The notes under the pieces were generated by a model. That model searched no databases, was not told the origin of the DNA, and was given only the letters and a program-made list of their open reading frames with translations. From contig NZ_LZTB01000129.1 in assembly GCF_001665685.1 (NCBI RefSeq), positions 1-50,861 on the forward strand: a DNA stretch of 50,861 nucleotides. The letters run 5' to 3'. The translations under genes and the position numbers were made by a program. Shown in pieces: positions 1-8,275 of this stretch; positions within the stretch are counted from its first letter, which is position 1, and every line of letters starts with the position of its first letter. This DNA is from Mycobacterium sp. 852013-50091_SCH5140682. GTDB lineage: Bacteria > Actinomycetota > Actinomycetes > Mycobacteriales > Mycobacteriaceae.

Positions 1-121
<121 letters not shown>

Positions 122-191
122 CGCGTGGCTTATCCATAGCTTGTGCACACGAATCCCACAGGCGACGGCTAACAGGTGCCACGACGATCGG

Positions 192-935
192 ATGGTGCAG
201 ACAGCCGTGGCAGCCGCCAACCGATCCGTGATGACCCGTGCCGACGGGAGCTCGATCCGCGTCCTGGTGGTCGACGACGAACCCGGGCTCGCCGAACTGG
301 TCTCGATGGCCCTGCGCTACGAAGGCTGGCAGGTGACGACGGCCGCGGACGGCGCCGCCGCGATCCGGTTGGCACAGCAGGACCCGCCCGACGTGGTGGT
401 CCTGGACATCATGCTGCCCGATATGTCCGGCCTCGACGTGCTGCAGAAGCTGCGCGGCGCACGCCCGGACCTGCCATTGCTGCTGTTGACGGCCAAGGAG
501 GCTCTCGAGGACCGCATCGCGGGGCTCGCAGCCGGTGGCGACGACTATGTGACCAAACCGTTCAGCGTCGAGGAACTGGTGCTGCGGCTGCGGGCGCTGA
601 TGCGGCGCAGTGGCGTGGCTGCCGACACCGGCGACGCCCGGCTGATCGTCGCCGACCTGATCCTCGACGAGGACAGCCATGAGGTGACCCGAAACGGCGA
701 CGAGATCCTATTGACGGCAACCGAATTCGAACTGCTCCGGTTCATGATGCGCAATCCGCAACGGGTGCTGACCAAAGCCCAGATCCTGCAACGGGTCTGG
801 AACCATGACGACGACGGGCGCTCCAACGTCGTCGAACTCTACATCTCGTACCTACGGCGCAAGGTCGATGCCGGACGCACCCCGTTGATCCGTACCGTTC
901 GCGGAGTCGGTTATGTCCTCAAACCGCCCCGCTGA
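192..935 (+). CDS. OmpR/PhoB-family response regulator (TrcR-like)
   Basis: Two-component DNA-binding response regulator. The receiver domain begins RVLVVDDEPGLAEL; the acidic pair is followed by the phosphoacceptor Asp in VVLDIMLPDMSGLD, the switch Thr in LLLLTAKEA, and Lys in DDYVTKPFS. The C-terminal winged helix ends with the typical YISYLRRKVD and VRGVGYVLKP. The frame is open upstream into the adapter, so the start is uncertain: ATG at 192 gives 247 residues and ATG at 231 gives 234. Both lie in genomic sequence, but an upstream start beyond the contig edge cannot be excluded. It overlaps the kinase gene by 23 bases, so the two are a cognate pair. The pair resembles M. tuberculosis TrcR/TrcS in size and style; that assignment is from memory. 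Confidence 0.85.
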   Translation: MVQTAVAAANRSVMTRADGSSIRVLVVDDEPGLAELVSMALRYEGWQVTTAADGAAAIRLAQQDPPDVVVLDIMLPDMSGLDVLQKLRGARPDLPLLLLTAKEALEDRIAGLAAGGDDYVTKPFSVEELVLRLRALMRRSGVAADTGDARLIVADLILDEDSHEVTRNGDEILLTATEFELLRFMMRNPQRVLTKAQILQRVWNHDDDGRSNVVELYISYLRRKVDAGRTPLIRTVRGVGYVLKPPR

Positions 936-2436
936 TCTCTGCATGCCGGCGCGGATCCGCAGCCCGCGCACCTGGTCACTGCAGACCCGGCTGGTGGTGG
1001 TGCTGGTGGTCCTACTGGCATGCGTATGTGCGGTCGTCGGTGCGGGAACCCTGCTGGCGACACAACGATTCCTGCTGCGCCAGCTCGACAACCAGGTGCG
1101 CGACGCGGCAGCACGCTCGGTGACGTTCTACGATCTCGGTCCGCCGCCGGGCGTCCACTTCGACGGGCCCGGTCCCGTATTCCTCGATGCGCCAGGGCAA
1201 TCCACGGGCACCGTCGGCGCGGTCGTCGTCGGCGGCCGGATCACCGAAGCCGCCGTCATCACCACCGACGGTTCGCGCGACGAACTGTCACCGGATGCGG
1301 CGAGCCAACTGGTCGATGTGCCCACCAGTCATCCTGTGCGCCGATTCCTCGACGGCGTAGGCGAATACGAGCTGATCGCCACCCCCGCCTCCGACGGCAA
1401 CCTCGTGGTGGCGGGTCTGTCGCTCGACGGCGTTAACCGGACCTTGGTGTCGCTGATGGGCATCTTCTGGGCGGTGGCCGCGGTGGCCTTGATCGTGGCG
1501 ACGGTGGCCGGTGTGGTCGTCATCCGCAGGCAGTTCGCCCCGCTGTCCCGCGTCGCCCTGGCAGCCCGGCGCGTCGCGCAGCTCGAGCTCGGCCGAGGCG
1601 AAGTACGTTTTCCCACAGTGCTTGTCGGCACCGGCCCGCAGTCCCCGTACACCGAAGTCGGTCAGCTGGCCATGGCGTTCGACCAGATGCTGGACCGCAT
1701 AGCCGATGGGCTGTCGGCCCGGCATACCAGCGAGATGCGGGTGCGCCAGTTCGTCGCCGACGCCAGTCACGAACTGCGTACCCCGCTGGCGTGCATCAGC
1801 GGCTACACCGAATTGGTCGCTCTGCGTGCCCCTTCCACGCTGCCGGAGGATTTGGCCTACGCCATCGGGCGCGTCGACGTGGAAGCCAAGCGCATGACTC
1901 AGCTCGTCGGGGACATGCTGTTGTTGGCGCGCCTGGATGCCGGACGCCCACTGGACTGCAGCGATGTCGACCTGTGCCTGCTCACCGCCGACATCGTCAT
2001 GGACGCGCGGGTGACCGGGCCGGATCATCAGTGGTCGGTCAACGTGCCCGACGAACCGGTCATCGTCTCCGGCGAGAGCCTGCGGCTGCATCAGGTGCTG
2101 GCCAATCTCCTGACCAACGCGCGGATTCACACCCCACCGGGCACCCACGTCAACACCACACTGACGTGTCCCGATGGTGCGATGGCGGTGCTGACTGTCA
2201 CCGACAACGGTCCCGGCATCCCCGAACACCAACTGCCCGAGATCTTCGAACGCTTCACCCGGGGCGACTCGTCACGGTCCCGCCGGGCAGGCAGCACGGG
2301 CCTCGGTCTGGCGATCGTCTCCTCGCTTATCAAGTCCCACAAGGGAACTGTGTCGGTGCACAGCGTCCCCGGGGAAACCACCTTCACCATCAGCCTGCCG
2401 AGAGTCCCGTCAGCCCACCTGATAACTCTCGCGTGA
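913..2436 (+). CDS. Sensor histidine kinase (TrcS-like)
   Basis: Membrane sensor kinase of 507 residues, partner of the regulator just upstream. A first membrane helix (about residues 24-45, LVVVLVVLLACVCAVVGAG) and a second (about 180-203) bracket a roughly 130-residue extracellular sensor. A HAMP-like linker follows, then the dimerisation box with the phosphoacceptor His in FVADASHELRTPL. The ATP-binding motifs are the N box (LANLLTNARIHT), the G1 box (VTDNGPGIP) and the G2 box (STGLGLAIV). Length fits M. tuberculosis TrcS (about 509 residues). The ATG at 913 lies inside the regulator's 3' end; an in-frame ATG at 943 is an alternative. The signal sensed is unknown. The 3' end overlaps the convergent secreted-protein gene by 27 bases. 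Confidence 0.88.
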   Translation: MSSNRPADLCMPARIRSPRTWSLQTRLVVVLVVLLACVCAVVGAGTLLATQRFLLRQLDNQVRDAAARSVTFYDLGPPPGVHFDGPGPVFLDAPGQSTGTVGAVVVGGRITEAAVITTDGSRDELSPDAASQLVDVPTSHPVRRFLDGVGEYELIATPASDGNLVVAGLSLDGVNRTLVSLMGIFWAVAAVALIVATVAGVVVIRRQFAPLSRVALAARRVAQLELGRGEVRFPTVLVGTGPQSPYTEVGQLAMAFDQMLDRIADGLSARHTSEMRVRQFVADASHELRTPLACISGYTELVALRAPSTLPEDLAYAIGRVDVEAKRMTQLVGDMLLLARLDAGRPLDCSDVDLCLLTADIVMDARVTGPDHQWSVNVPDEPVIVSGESLRLHQVLANLLTNARIHTPPGTHVNTTLTCPDGAMAVLTVTDNGPGIPEHQLPEIFERFTRGDSSRSRRAGSTGLGLAIVSSLIKSHKGTVSVHSVPGETTFTISLPRVPSAHLITLA

Positions 2437-2883
2437 CACGCGGAAGAAGTGTCCGCTGCCGGTGTCGGTGCACGTCATGCGCGCGACTTCGCTGACACAG
2501 GTGATGGGCCCCAACGAGGTGGACTGGCCGTCGTCGGCCGTCTCCCACACACCGGCGCCGCCGTCGAGCGCGGCATAGGAGCACCGCAGGAACGCGGGCC
2601 TGCCCGTGTCGAGGCGGAAGTCGCGGCCCGCATTGCCCGACGGGCAGGCCGCCCCGGTGGTCTCATCCCGCGAGGGCCCCGCAACGTAGGTGTGGTCGCT
2701 GATCTGGCAAAGGGCCACCGGAGCGTCGGTAGTGGGCGAGATGTCAAGCACACAACGGATGTTGCCGGACGGGGTTTCCAGGTGCACACGCGTATCGGCC
2801 GTGGCGACGGCGGGAGAGACGACGCACCCGGCGGCGAATGCCGCGGCGGTCGCGATGAGTATGGATCGTGGTGTCATGGCCAT
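2410..2883 (-). CDS. Secreted DUF6636-like protein
   Basis: Exported protein of about 157 residues. It starts with a Sec signal peptide (MTPRSILIATAAAFAAGCVV, cleavage probably after VATA). The mature part contains RVHLETPSGNIRCVLD and several cysteines that could form disulfides. The ending FFRVSRESYQVG matches what I remember of DUF6636, a family of small exported actinobacterial proteins without known function. ATG codons at 2883 and 2877 are both possible starts; no strong ribosome site separates them. A Cys at the end of the hydrophobic stretch (FAAGC) is weakly lipobox-like, so a lipoprotein is a less likely alternative. It converges on, and overlaps, the histidine kinase gene. Confidence 0.75.
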   Translation of the reverse strand: MAMTPRSILIATAAAFAAGCVVSPAVATADTRVHLETPSGNIRCVLDISPTTDAPVALCQISDHTYVAGPSRDETTGAACPSGNAGRDFRLDTGRPAFLRCSYAALDGGAGVWETADDGQSTSLGPITCVSEVARMTCTDTGSGHFFRVSRESYQVG

Positions 2884-2952
2884 CAGTAGAGGGGCCCGGC
2901 TCAGTTACCGATCCCAAGTTCGGCCAACCACTGCGCGGCTACGATTCGAACC

Positions 2953-3411
2953 GTGTCAGGCCTCGAGGACCATCCCGTGGTGACGGTTGCCGCGGGCGCG
3001 GCAGCAACCGCTGTCGGCGGCGTGGTCGCGGTCTATCGCGGCGCTGAGCGGCTGCCCGTGCTCGGCGGTCTGCTCAAGCAGGTGCGCGGGGATCTGTCGG
3101 CACGCGGCGAGCGCGTCATCGCGGCGGGCATCGAACCGGTGAAGGCGGTCGTGACCGCCGTGGCCGTGCAGGTGGTCGAGATGGTTCTGGACGAACTCGA
3201 CCTCAACGAGTTGGTGCGCCAGCGCGTGGACCTGGTCGGTCTGGCCAACGAGGTGGTCGACGGGATCGACCTGCCGACCATCATCCGCAGGTCGACCGAT
3301 TCCGTGACCGCCGAGGTGATGACCGACGTCCGCAGCCAGGGCGAGCGGGCCGACGACATGGTGTCCGGGTTCGTCGACCGGTTGCTGGGTCGCGACCGGG
3401 ACCAGTCGTGA
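2953..3411 (+). CDS. Hypothetical protein upstream of RDD protein
   Basis: Protein of 152 residues from a GTG start. A mildly hydrophobic Ala/Val/Gly-rich N-terminal segment (VVTVAAGAAATAVGGVVAVY) is followed by an amphipathic, charged region with LDELDLNELVRQRVDLVGLANEVVDGIDL and ends in basic residues (LLGRDRDQS). No catalytic motif is visible and I do not recognise a named family. The stop overlaps the next gene's GTG start by 4 bases (GTGA), so it is cotranslated with the RDD membrane protein. This association suggests a membrane-associated accessory protein, which is inference only. Confidence 0.65.
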   Translation: MSGLEDHPVVTVAAGAAATAVGGVVAVYRGAERLPVLGGLLKQVRGDLSARGERVIAAGIEPVKAVVTAVAVQVVEMVLDELDLNELVRQRVDLVGLANEVVDGIDLPTIIRRSTDSVTAEVMTDVRSQGERADDMVSGFVDRLLGRDRDQS

Positions 3412-3836
3412 GTGAGGAGGCGCGCCCGGCCGGAATCGTCAGCCGGGGGGTGGCTGCGGTCATCGACCTGGCCGTCGTCGGCATCGTGCTTTCGGCGTTG
3501 TACGTCGGCCTGATCCTGACGCGGTTGATGTTCGGCCCCACCACATTCAGCCTGCCGACCGTTTCGGCGATCTTCTCCTCGGCGGTGATGTTCGCGGTGT
3601 CGGTTCTGTACCTGGCGGGCTGCTGGGTGGTGTCGGGCTGCACGGTCGGGGCCGTGGTCATGGGGCTGCGCGTGGTCGGTCGGCGGTCTGAGCGACTCGG
3701 ACCGGTGGTGGCGCTCCTACGGGCGGTGGCCTATGTGTTGTTCCCGCTCGGTCTGCTGTGGGTGGCGGTCGACAAGCGGCGAAGGTCGTTGCAGGACATC
3801 GTTTTGGGCAGTCGGGTGGTCTACGCGCGGGTATAG
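3408..3836 (+). CDS. RDD-family membrane protein
   Basis: Integral membrane protein of 142 residues. The N-terminal region has Arg and Asp in the pattern SRGVAAVIDLAVVG, as in RDD domains. Three hydrophobic helices follow (about residues 20-40, 58-78 and 100-120), and the C-terminus VDKRRRSLQDIVLGSRVVY is the characteristic tail of this family, where the last Asp lies beside the Leu-Gln. RDD proteins are small transporters or membrane adaptors; some have been linked to Na+/H+ exchange, but nothing here fixes a substrate. It is translated from a GTG overlapping the stop of the preceding gene. Confidence 0.8.
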   Translation: MSEEARPAGIVSRGVAAVIDLAVVGIVLSALYVGLILTRLMFGPTTFSLPTVSAIFSSAVMFAVSVLYLAGCWVVSGCTVGAVVMGLRVVGRRSERLGPVVALLRAVAYVLFPLGLLWVAVDKRRRSLQDIVLGSRVVYARV

Positions 3837-3852
3837 CGGTTGGATAAGCACC

Positions 3853-4854
3853 ATGTCGAACCACTTCACCGGGTTGAGCCTCGGACCACCGCTGGGCGAT
3901 CAGCGACTCGATCTGTGCGATCTGTATGCCTTCCAGTCACCGGCGGACCCGACCCGTACGGTGCTGATCCTCAACGCCAACCCGCAGGCCGACTTCCTGC
4001 ACCCGGACGCGATCTACCGCCTGGCCATCGACAACGACGGTGACCTGCGCAACGACATCGCGTTCAGCTACGTGTTCTCCGAGCCCGCCGACGGCCGTCA
4101 GACCGTCGACGTGTACCTGGCCTCCGGTGACGACGCGGAATCACCCGAGGCCGTGGGGGAGCGGATCTTCGGTGGCGTCGAGGTGTCGTTCGGGAAGGAA
4201 CCGGTGATCGCCCGCACGGATGACTACACGTTCTTCGCGGGTGCCCGCAGCGACGCCTTCTTCTTCGACTTCGATGGCATCAAGAACCTGTTCGACATCC
4301 GCGGCGGCCGCAACTTCACCGCACTGCACCTCAGCGGCCAATACCCTTGGACAGGCGTGGATTCCAACACCGAGGCCAACGTGTGTTCGATGGTCCTGGA
4401 GTTGCCCACCGCGCAGCTCGGCGCCGACCCCGACATCCGGATCTGGGGGCGGTGCAGCGTGCGCGTCGACGGTGAGCTGCAGCATGTGGACCGGGCCGGG
4501 CATCCGTCGGTGAGCAGCTTCTTCAACACCGACGACACCAAGCTGGAGTACAACGCCAGCGTGCCGATCCACGACCGGGAGCGCTGGATGGGCCAGTTCA
4601 TCCACCTGCTGGGGCACACCGGTGGCTACACGGACGACGAGGCGATCGCCGCCATCGACGCCGAAGGCATCCTGCCTGACATGTTGACGTTCGACCCGTC
4701 GAAACCGGCCAAGTACCCGAACGGCCGCGTGTTCACCGACGACGTGATCGACTACCGGCTCGCTTCGCTGACCAAGGGGGAGTGCCCGCCGTCAGGTCTG
4801 AGCCCGCACACCGACACGTTGCAGGTGTTTCCGTATCTCGGGCCGCCGCACTGA
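3853..4854 (+). CDS. DUF4331 family protein
   Basis: Soluble protein of 333 residues starting at ATG 3853 (MSNHFTGLSLGPP). The N-terminal run LDLCDLYAFQSPADPTRTVLILN and the later blocks YRLAIDNDGDLRNDIAFSY and DAFFFDFDGIKNLF are typical of DUF4331, an uncharacterised family often rich in acidic residues and predicted to be beta-rich. It has no signal peptide. It sits 48 bases upstream of the iron-uptake operon on the same strand, but the IdeR-like box lies between them, so it is probably a separate unit. I cannot assign a reaction. Confidence 0.75.
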   Translation: MSNHFTGLSLGPPLGDQRLDLCDLYAFQSPADPTRTVLILNANPQADFLHPDAIYRLAIDNDGDLRNDIAFSYVFSEPADGRQTVDVYLASGDDAESPEAVGERIFGGVEVSFGKEPVIARTDDYTFFAGARSDAFFFDFDGIKNLFDIRGGRNFTALHLSGQYPWTGVDSNTEANVCSMVLELPTAQLGADPDIRIWGRCSVRVDGELQHVDRAGHPSVSSFFNTDDTKLEYNASVPIHDRERWMGQFIHLLGHTGGYTDDEAIAAIDAEGILPDMLTFDPSKPAKYPNGRVFTDDVIDYRLASLTKGECPPSGLSPHTDTLQVFPYLGPPH

Positions 4855-4875
4855 GGCATCCACAGCGGCCTCTCA

Positions 4876-4894
4876 GTTGGTGTGCCTTACCTTA
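4876..4894 (-). promoter_or_regulatory. Candidate IdeR (iron) box before efeUO
   Basis: Read on the minus strand this is TAAGGTAAGGCACACCAAC. It agrees with the mycobacterial IdeR consensus TWAGGTWAGSCTWACCTWA at 15 of 19 positions by my own alignment. It ends 8 bases before the ATG of the iron permease gene, where bound IdeR-Fe would block transcription. This fits iron-repressed expression of efeUO and efeB. Confidence 0.55.
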
Positions 4895-4902
4895 ATTAGG
4901 TG

Positions 4903-6936
4903 ATGCTATCCGACGCCGTGCCGAACCTGCTGATCGGTTTGCGGGAAGGCCTGGAAGCGGGCCTGGTGGTGAGCATCCTGCTGGCCGCCGTGCACAAATC
5001 CCCGCTGGCCGACGGTGCCCGCCGGCCCACCGCGCCGGTCTGGCTGGGTTTGCTGGGTGCTCTGACGGTGTCCGCGAGCTTCGCGGCGGTGCTGAGTGCG
5101 ACGACGAGTTCGCTCGGCGGCGTCGGCCAGGACATCGTCGGGGGCTTGCTGAGCATCCTGGCGGTGGTGCTGGTCACCGCGATGATCTTCTGGATGTCGC
5201 GCACGGCGGCCCACCTGTCCGGCGAGCTCAGCGGCAAGGTGGCCGAGGCGTTGATGCTCGGCTCCGGGGCGTTGGCGCTGACCGCCTTCCTGGCGGTCGC
5301 CCGCGAAGGCCTGGAGACCACGCTGTTCTTCTGGACCGCGGCCAAGGCCGCCGGGGAATCGATCGGCCCCATCCTCGGCGGCGCCGCCGGCCTGGCGATC
5401 GCCGTCGTGCTGTGCTGGCTGCTGTACCGGCGCTCGGTGCGGATGAACCTCAAGACCTTCTTCACCCGCACGGCCGTGGTGCTCATCGTCATCGCCGCAG
5501 GCATCCTCGCCTACGGCATCGGCGATCTGCAGACCGCAGGCTGGCTACCGGGCCGGTCCTGGTACGCCTTCGACCTCAGTGGCCACATCTCCGCCGACTC
5601 GTGGTGGGTCACCATCATCACCGGCATCACCCAGCTGACCCCACGCATGACCGTGCTGCAGGCGCTGGCGTGGGCCGGCTACCTCGTCGTCGTCATACCG
5701 GCCTTCCTGCGGTCGTCGCAGCAGGCCCCGGCGCCGGCGAAGCCCGCAGAACCGTCGGAACCCTCCGCGGTGAGCCGGCTGATCGCCCACCGGCCGGTGG
5801 CGGTGGCCGTCGCAGTCGTCGTGGTGCCCGCCGTGATCGCCGCGACGGTCATCGCGCTGCTGCCCGGCGCCACCGCCGACGCCACCCGGGTGACCGTCAC
5901 CGCCGACTCGTGCGCGGCGGACTGGTCCACCGTGCGCCCGGGCAACCAGACGTTCACCGTCGTCAACAACTCCGGCAAGACCGGTGAGATCAACCTCGTG
6001 GACGCCAATAACGGCGTCGTCGCCGAGATCGAGACTCTGGGCCCGGCCACCAGCGCGCCGATGACGGCCAATCTGGGCTCCGGCAGCTACAAGTTCACCT
6101 GCCTGCTGGCGGGGCAACCCGCGGTGGTCTCGCAGGCCAAACAGGTCAGCGGACAAGATGTTCCGGGTGCCCCGGCGTCGATCGTGCGCGTCACCGAAGA
6201 CGACCTGAAGCCGGCCATGGCGGCTTACCAGTTCTACGTCGACGGTCTGCTCGCGACGCTGAGTGACCAGGTGCACCGCATAAGGGCCGACCTTGCCGGC
6301 GGGAACACCGCTGCGGCGAAAGCGGATTGGACGCCGGCGATGCTGACCTGGAACCGCGTCGGCGCCGCATACGGCAGCTTCGGAGACTACGGCGACGCCA
6401 TCGCGGGTCTGCCGCACGGCCTGCCCGGCGGCGTGAACGACCCCGACTTCGCCGGGCTGCGTCGCCTCGAATACGGCCTGTGGCACGGACAATCGCCCAC
6501 CCAGCTGATGCCGGTCGCCGATGCGCTGGCCACCGAGGTGGCCAAGCTGCGGGTCAACCTGACCGACGCCATGCCCGAGCCCGCCGACCAGACCAAGCGA
6601 CCCCACGAGATTCTCGAGGACATGCTGCGGTTCCAATTGGCCGGCTACACCAACCAGGGTGCGGGTACCGAGTACGCGGAGACCGCCGCGTCGGTCGAGG
6701 CGACCCGCGCCGTGCTCGGGGAGTTCGCCCCACTGATCAGGCCACGTGCACCGAAGCTGTTGGGGCAGGCCAATTCCGACCTCGACGCACTGGATGCCGC
6801 GTTGCGTGCGACGCGCTGGGTGCCGTTGAGTCAGGCTTCTGCCGCGCAGCGTAACGCCGTCAACGCGGCGTTGGGGCAGGCACTGGAGACACTGGCGTCG
6901 GTGCCGCTCGTCATCGAACTACCGGTCAGCCGTTAG
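4903..6936 (+). CDS. EfeU-EfeO fusion: FTR1 iron permease joined to M75/imelysin iron-binding protein
   Basis: Single 677-residue protein combining two parts of the EfeUOB iron importer. Residues 1-270 are a seven-helix FTR1/EfeU permease with two REGLE iron-relay motifs (LREGLEAGLVV near residue 14 and AREGLETTLFF near 137). One more membrane helix (about 300-322) leads into an extracytoplasmic cupredoxin-like domain (about 325-425, TFTVVNNSGKTGEINL). The last 250 residues are an EfeO-type M75 domain with the HEILE iron-site motif and EYGLWHGQ. In most bacteria EfeU and EfeO are separate proteins. GTG at 4900 and ATG at 4903 are adjacent; ATG is preferred. efeB starts 9 bases after the stop. 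An IdeR-like box lies just upstream. Confidence 0.88.
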   Translation: MLSDAVPNLLIGLREGLEAGLVVSILLAAVHKSPLADGARRPTAPVWLGLLGALTVSASFAAVLSATTSSLGGVGQDIVGGLLSILAVVLVTAMIFWMSRTAAHLSGELSGKVAEALMLGSGALALTAFLAVAREGLETTLFFWTAAKAAGESIGPILGGAAGLAIAVVLCWLLYRRSVRMNLKTFFTRTAVVLIVIAAGILAYGIGDLQTAGWLPGRSWYAFDLSGHISADSWWVTIITGITQLTPRMTVLQALAWAGYLVVVIPAFLRSSQQAPAPAKPAEPSEPSAVSRLIAHRPVAVAVAVVVVPAVIAATVIALLPGATADATRVTVTADSCAADWSTVRPGNQTFTVVNNSGKTGEINLVDANNGVVAEIETLGPATSAPMTANLGSGSYKFTCLLAGQPAVVSQAKQVSGQDVPGAPASIVRVTEDDLKPAMAAYQFYVDGLLATLSDQVHRIRADLAGGNTAAAKADWTPAMLTWNRVGAAYGSFGDYGDAIAGLPHGLPGGVNDPDFAGLRRLEYGLWHGQSPTQLMPVADALATEVAKLRVNLTDAMPEPADQTKRPHEILEDMLRFQLAGYTNQGAGTEYAETAASVEATRAVLGEFAPLIRPRAPKLLGQANSDLDALDAALRATRWVPLSQASAAQRNAVNAALGQALETLASVPLVIELPVSR

Positions 6937-6945
6937 GAGCCGCAA

Positions 6946-8175
6946 ATGGATGTCAGCCGAAGGCATTTCCTGCGTGGTGCCGCCGCAGGCGCCGCGGGGA
7001 CCGCGATCACGGGTGCCGTGCTGCTCGAAGGCAAGGCGGTGGACGCCAACGCCGCGACCGTGGCCGCACCGCCCGAGCGCTATCCGTTCCACGCCGAACA
7101 CCAGTCCGGCATCTTGACGCCACCGCCCGCCGAGAAGCAGAACTTCGCCAGCCACATCGCCTTCGACGTCACCGCAAAGGACAAAGCCGGGCTCGCACAG
7201 ACTTTCGCCGCCCTCACCGAGCGGGCCCGGTTCCTCACCGCCGGTGGCACGCCGCCCGAACTCGGGATATCGCAGCCGCCTGCCGACAGCGCGGTGCTGG
7301 GACCGGTGATCCCGGCCGACGGGCTGACCGTCACCGTCGCGCTGGGCGCCAGCCTGTTCGACGGGCGCTACGGCCTGGCTGATCGCAAACCCGGCAAGCT
7401 CAAGCCGATGACGGTGTTCCCCAACGATTTTCCCGATCCACAGTGGTCACACGGCGACGTGCTGCTGCAGCTGTGCGCGAACAATCCCGACACCGTGCAC
7501 CACGCGCTGCGCGACATCATGCGTAGCGTGCGTGGCTCGATGCAGATGCGGTGGCGCATCGACGGGTACAACTCACCGTCACGCCCGTCGGGCACCGGCC
7601 GCAACCTGCTCGGTTTCAAGGACGGCACAGGAAACCCCGTGTCGACCGACGCCGCCAACCTCATCTGGGTGACCGACCCTGCCGAGCCGGCCTGGTCGCA
7701 CGGCGGCAGCTATATGGTGGTCCGGCTCATCCGGATGCTCGTGGAGTTCTGGGACCGCGTGTCGATCAACGAGCAGGAGCGCATGTTCGGTCGCCGCCGC
7801 GACAGCGGGGCTCCGCTGGACGGCAACAACGAGTTCGACAACCCCGACTATGCCGCCGACGCCAAGGGCAAGACCATCCCGCTCGACGCCCATATCCGGC
7901 TCGCGAACCCGCGCACACCCGCCACCGACAATCAGCGGCTGCTGCGGCGGTCGTACAACTACGACCTGGGCGTTGATCGCAACGGCAACATGCAGTCCGG
8001 GCACGTGTTCGTGTGCTTCCAGCAGGACATCGACCGGCAGTTCGAGACCGTGCAGAACCGGCTCAACGACGAACCCCTGGTCGACTATGTGCAGCCGTTC
8101 GGCGGTGGCTACTTCTTCGCATTGCCGGGCCTCGCCGACGATCACGACTGGTACGGCCGGGCCCTGTTGAGCTAG
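6946..8175 (+). CDS. efeB: Tat-exported DyP-type heme peroxidase EfeB
   Basis: Deferrochelatase/peroxidase of 409 residues. A twin-arginine signal (SRRHFLRGAAAGAAG) exports it folded with heme. The DyP signature GFKDGTGNP lies near residue 223, with the distal catalytic Asp in KDG; the proximal heme His is probably the one in DAHIRLANPR, and the distal Arg lies in LLRRSYNYD. DyP proteins in Efe systems oxidise ferrous iron or take iron from heme for the EfeUO permease. The ATG follows a clear ribosome site (TAGGAGCC) 9 bases after the efeUO stop, so the two genes form one operon. Confidence 0.92.
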   Translation: MDVSRRHFLRGAAAGAAGTAITGAVLLEGKAVDANAATVAAPPERYPFHAEHQSGILTPPPAEKQNFASHIAFDVTAKDKAGLAQTFAALTERARFLTAGGTPPELGISQPPADSAVLGPVIPADGLTVTVALGASLFDGRYGLADRKPGKLKPMTVFPNDFPDPQWSHGDVLLQLCANNPDTVHHALRDIMRSVRGSMQMRWRIDGYNSPSRPSGTGRNLLGFKDGTGNPVSTDAANLIWVTDPAEPAWSHGGSYMVVRLIRMLVEFWDRVSINEQERMFGRRRDSGAPLDGNNEFDNPDYAADAKGKTIPLDAHIRLANPRTPATDNQRLLRRSYNYDLGVDRNGNMQSGHVFVCFQQDIDRQFETVQNRLNDEPLVDYVQPFGGGYFFALPGLADDHDWYGRALLS

Positions 8176-8177
8176 CT

Positions 8178-8205
8178 GAGTTGAGCCAGCCGAGTCGAGC
8201 CAGCC
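8178..8205 (+). repeat. Two-copy 14-base tandem repeat
   Basis: GAGTTGAGCCAGCC (8178-8191) is followed directly by GAGTCGAGCCAGCC (8192-8205), one mismatch. It lies just after the efeB stop and before the large hairpin; no function is evident. Confidence 0.7.
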
Positions 8206-8206
8206 C

Positions 8207-8266
8207 GCCGAGTGGCCAGTTGTGCACGCAAATCGCCCAAAATGCGTGCATAACTGGCCACTCGGC
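8207..8266. terminator. Large hairpin, probable bidirectional terminator between efeB and embB
   Basis: The arms 8207-8230 and 8243-8266 pair over 24 bases with a single G-T mismatch, around a 12-base loop (AATCGCCCAAAA). It sits between the ends of two convergent operons, efeB on plus and embB on minus, so it can stop both. The arm contains TGGCCAGTT and TGCACGCA blocks, which may mark a dispersed mycobacterial repeat. There is no long T tract. Confidence 0.75.
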
Positions 8267-8275
8267 AGGAAGACG

